Shown here: piece by piece, positions 63,977 to 64,000 of the stretch | Layout: each line of letters begins with the position of its first letter | Numbering within the stretch: the stretch's first letter is position 1 | Source of the DNA: Bacillus solimangrovi | Lineage (GTDB): Bacteria; Bacillota; Bacilli; Bacillales; Bacillaceae_N | NCBI RefSeq assembly: GCF_001742425.1 | Contig: NZ_MJEH01000014.1 | Coordinates: 1-64,000 of the forward strand | Length of the DNA stretch: 64,000 nt | Direction of reading: 5' to 3' | Translations under genes and position numbers: made by a program | Notes under the pieces: model-generated | Databases searched by the model: none | Told to the model about the DNA's origin: nothing | Seen by the model: only the letters and a program-made list of their open reading frames with translations

Positions 63977-64000
63977 GTTTTTACTTAGCTATGACAAAAA

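Overview
The window comes from a low-GC, endospore-forming member of the Bacillaceae. The evidence is strong GGAGG-type ribosome-binding sites, U-tailed intrinsic terminators, and spore genes (rsfA, cwlJ, gerQ, sspH, a gamma-type SASP, a YjcZ peptide, sporulenol synthase). Long runs of genes recognisable from the Bacillus subtilis ywj-ywi-ywh-ywg-ywf-ywd segment point the same way. No rRNA, tRNA, CRISPR array, prophage or complete insertion sequence was seen. The species cannot be named from the sequence.

Region 1 (1-9.1 kb) is one minus-strand fatty-acid and short-chain acyl-CoA operon: fadF, mmgA (thiolase), mmgB (3-hydroxyacyl-CoA dehydrogenase), two acyl-CoA dehydrogenases, a TetR regulator and the 5' part of icmF (fused isobutyryl-CoA mutase), which runs off the window. 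A FadR-type operator overlaps the expected -35 of the fadF promoter. Region 2 (9.1-30.4 kb) is conserved core: cardiolipin synthase, UV endonuclease, argS-ywiB, speE-speB, pbpG, ywhD, a tautomerase, ywgA-ywfO, rsfA, lipL, pta, hemQ, cwlJ-gerQ, ywdK and ywdI. It is interrupted at 14.5-14.8 kb by a roughly 265-bp inverted-repeat-bounded element that carries a candidate 53-aa ORF.

Region 3 (30.4-44.1 kb) is more variable. It holds a DUF4397 secreted protein, a membrane acyltransferase, a parS-like site, a YjiH-type membrane protein, a sigma-54 activator divergent from an aldehyde dehydrogenase-DUF779 pair (with a textbook -24/-12 promoter, an activator-type palindrome and a cre-like site), a gamma-SASP, an orphan sensor kinase, a GNAT protein and a TetL-like efflux pump. 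Region 4 (44.1-51.1 kb) has ogt, an acyl-CoA thioesterase, a Tat-exported PhoX phosphatase with its own tatA and a 34-codon remnant of tatC behind a Pho-box-like repeat cluster, and an amino-acid ABC importer followed by an M20 amidohydrolase.

Region 5 (51-64 kb) begins with spore and envelope genes (sspH, YjcZ peptide, sqhC, DUF2515). It continues with a secreted InhA-type metalloprotease, an AraC regulator with an EamA exporter, an ABM-domain protein, a TetM-like translational GTPase and a class-C-beta-lactamase-like serine hydrolase. Several real genes are short or lack an end in the window and are easily missed: icmF (no stop here), tatA, the tatC remnant, sspH and the YjcZ peptide.
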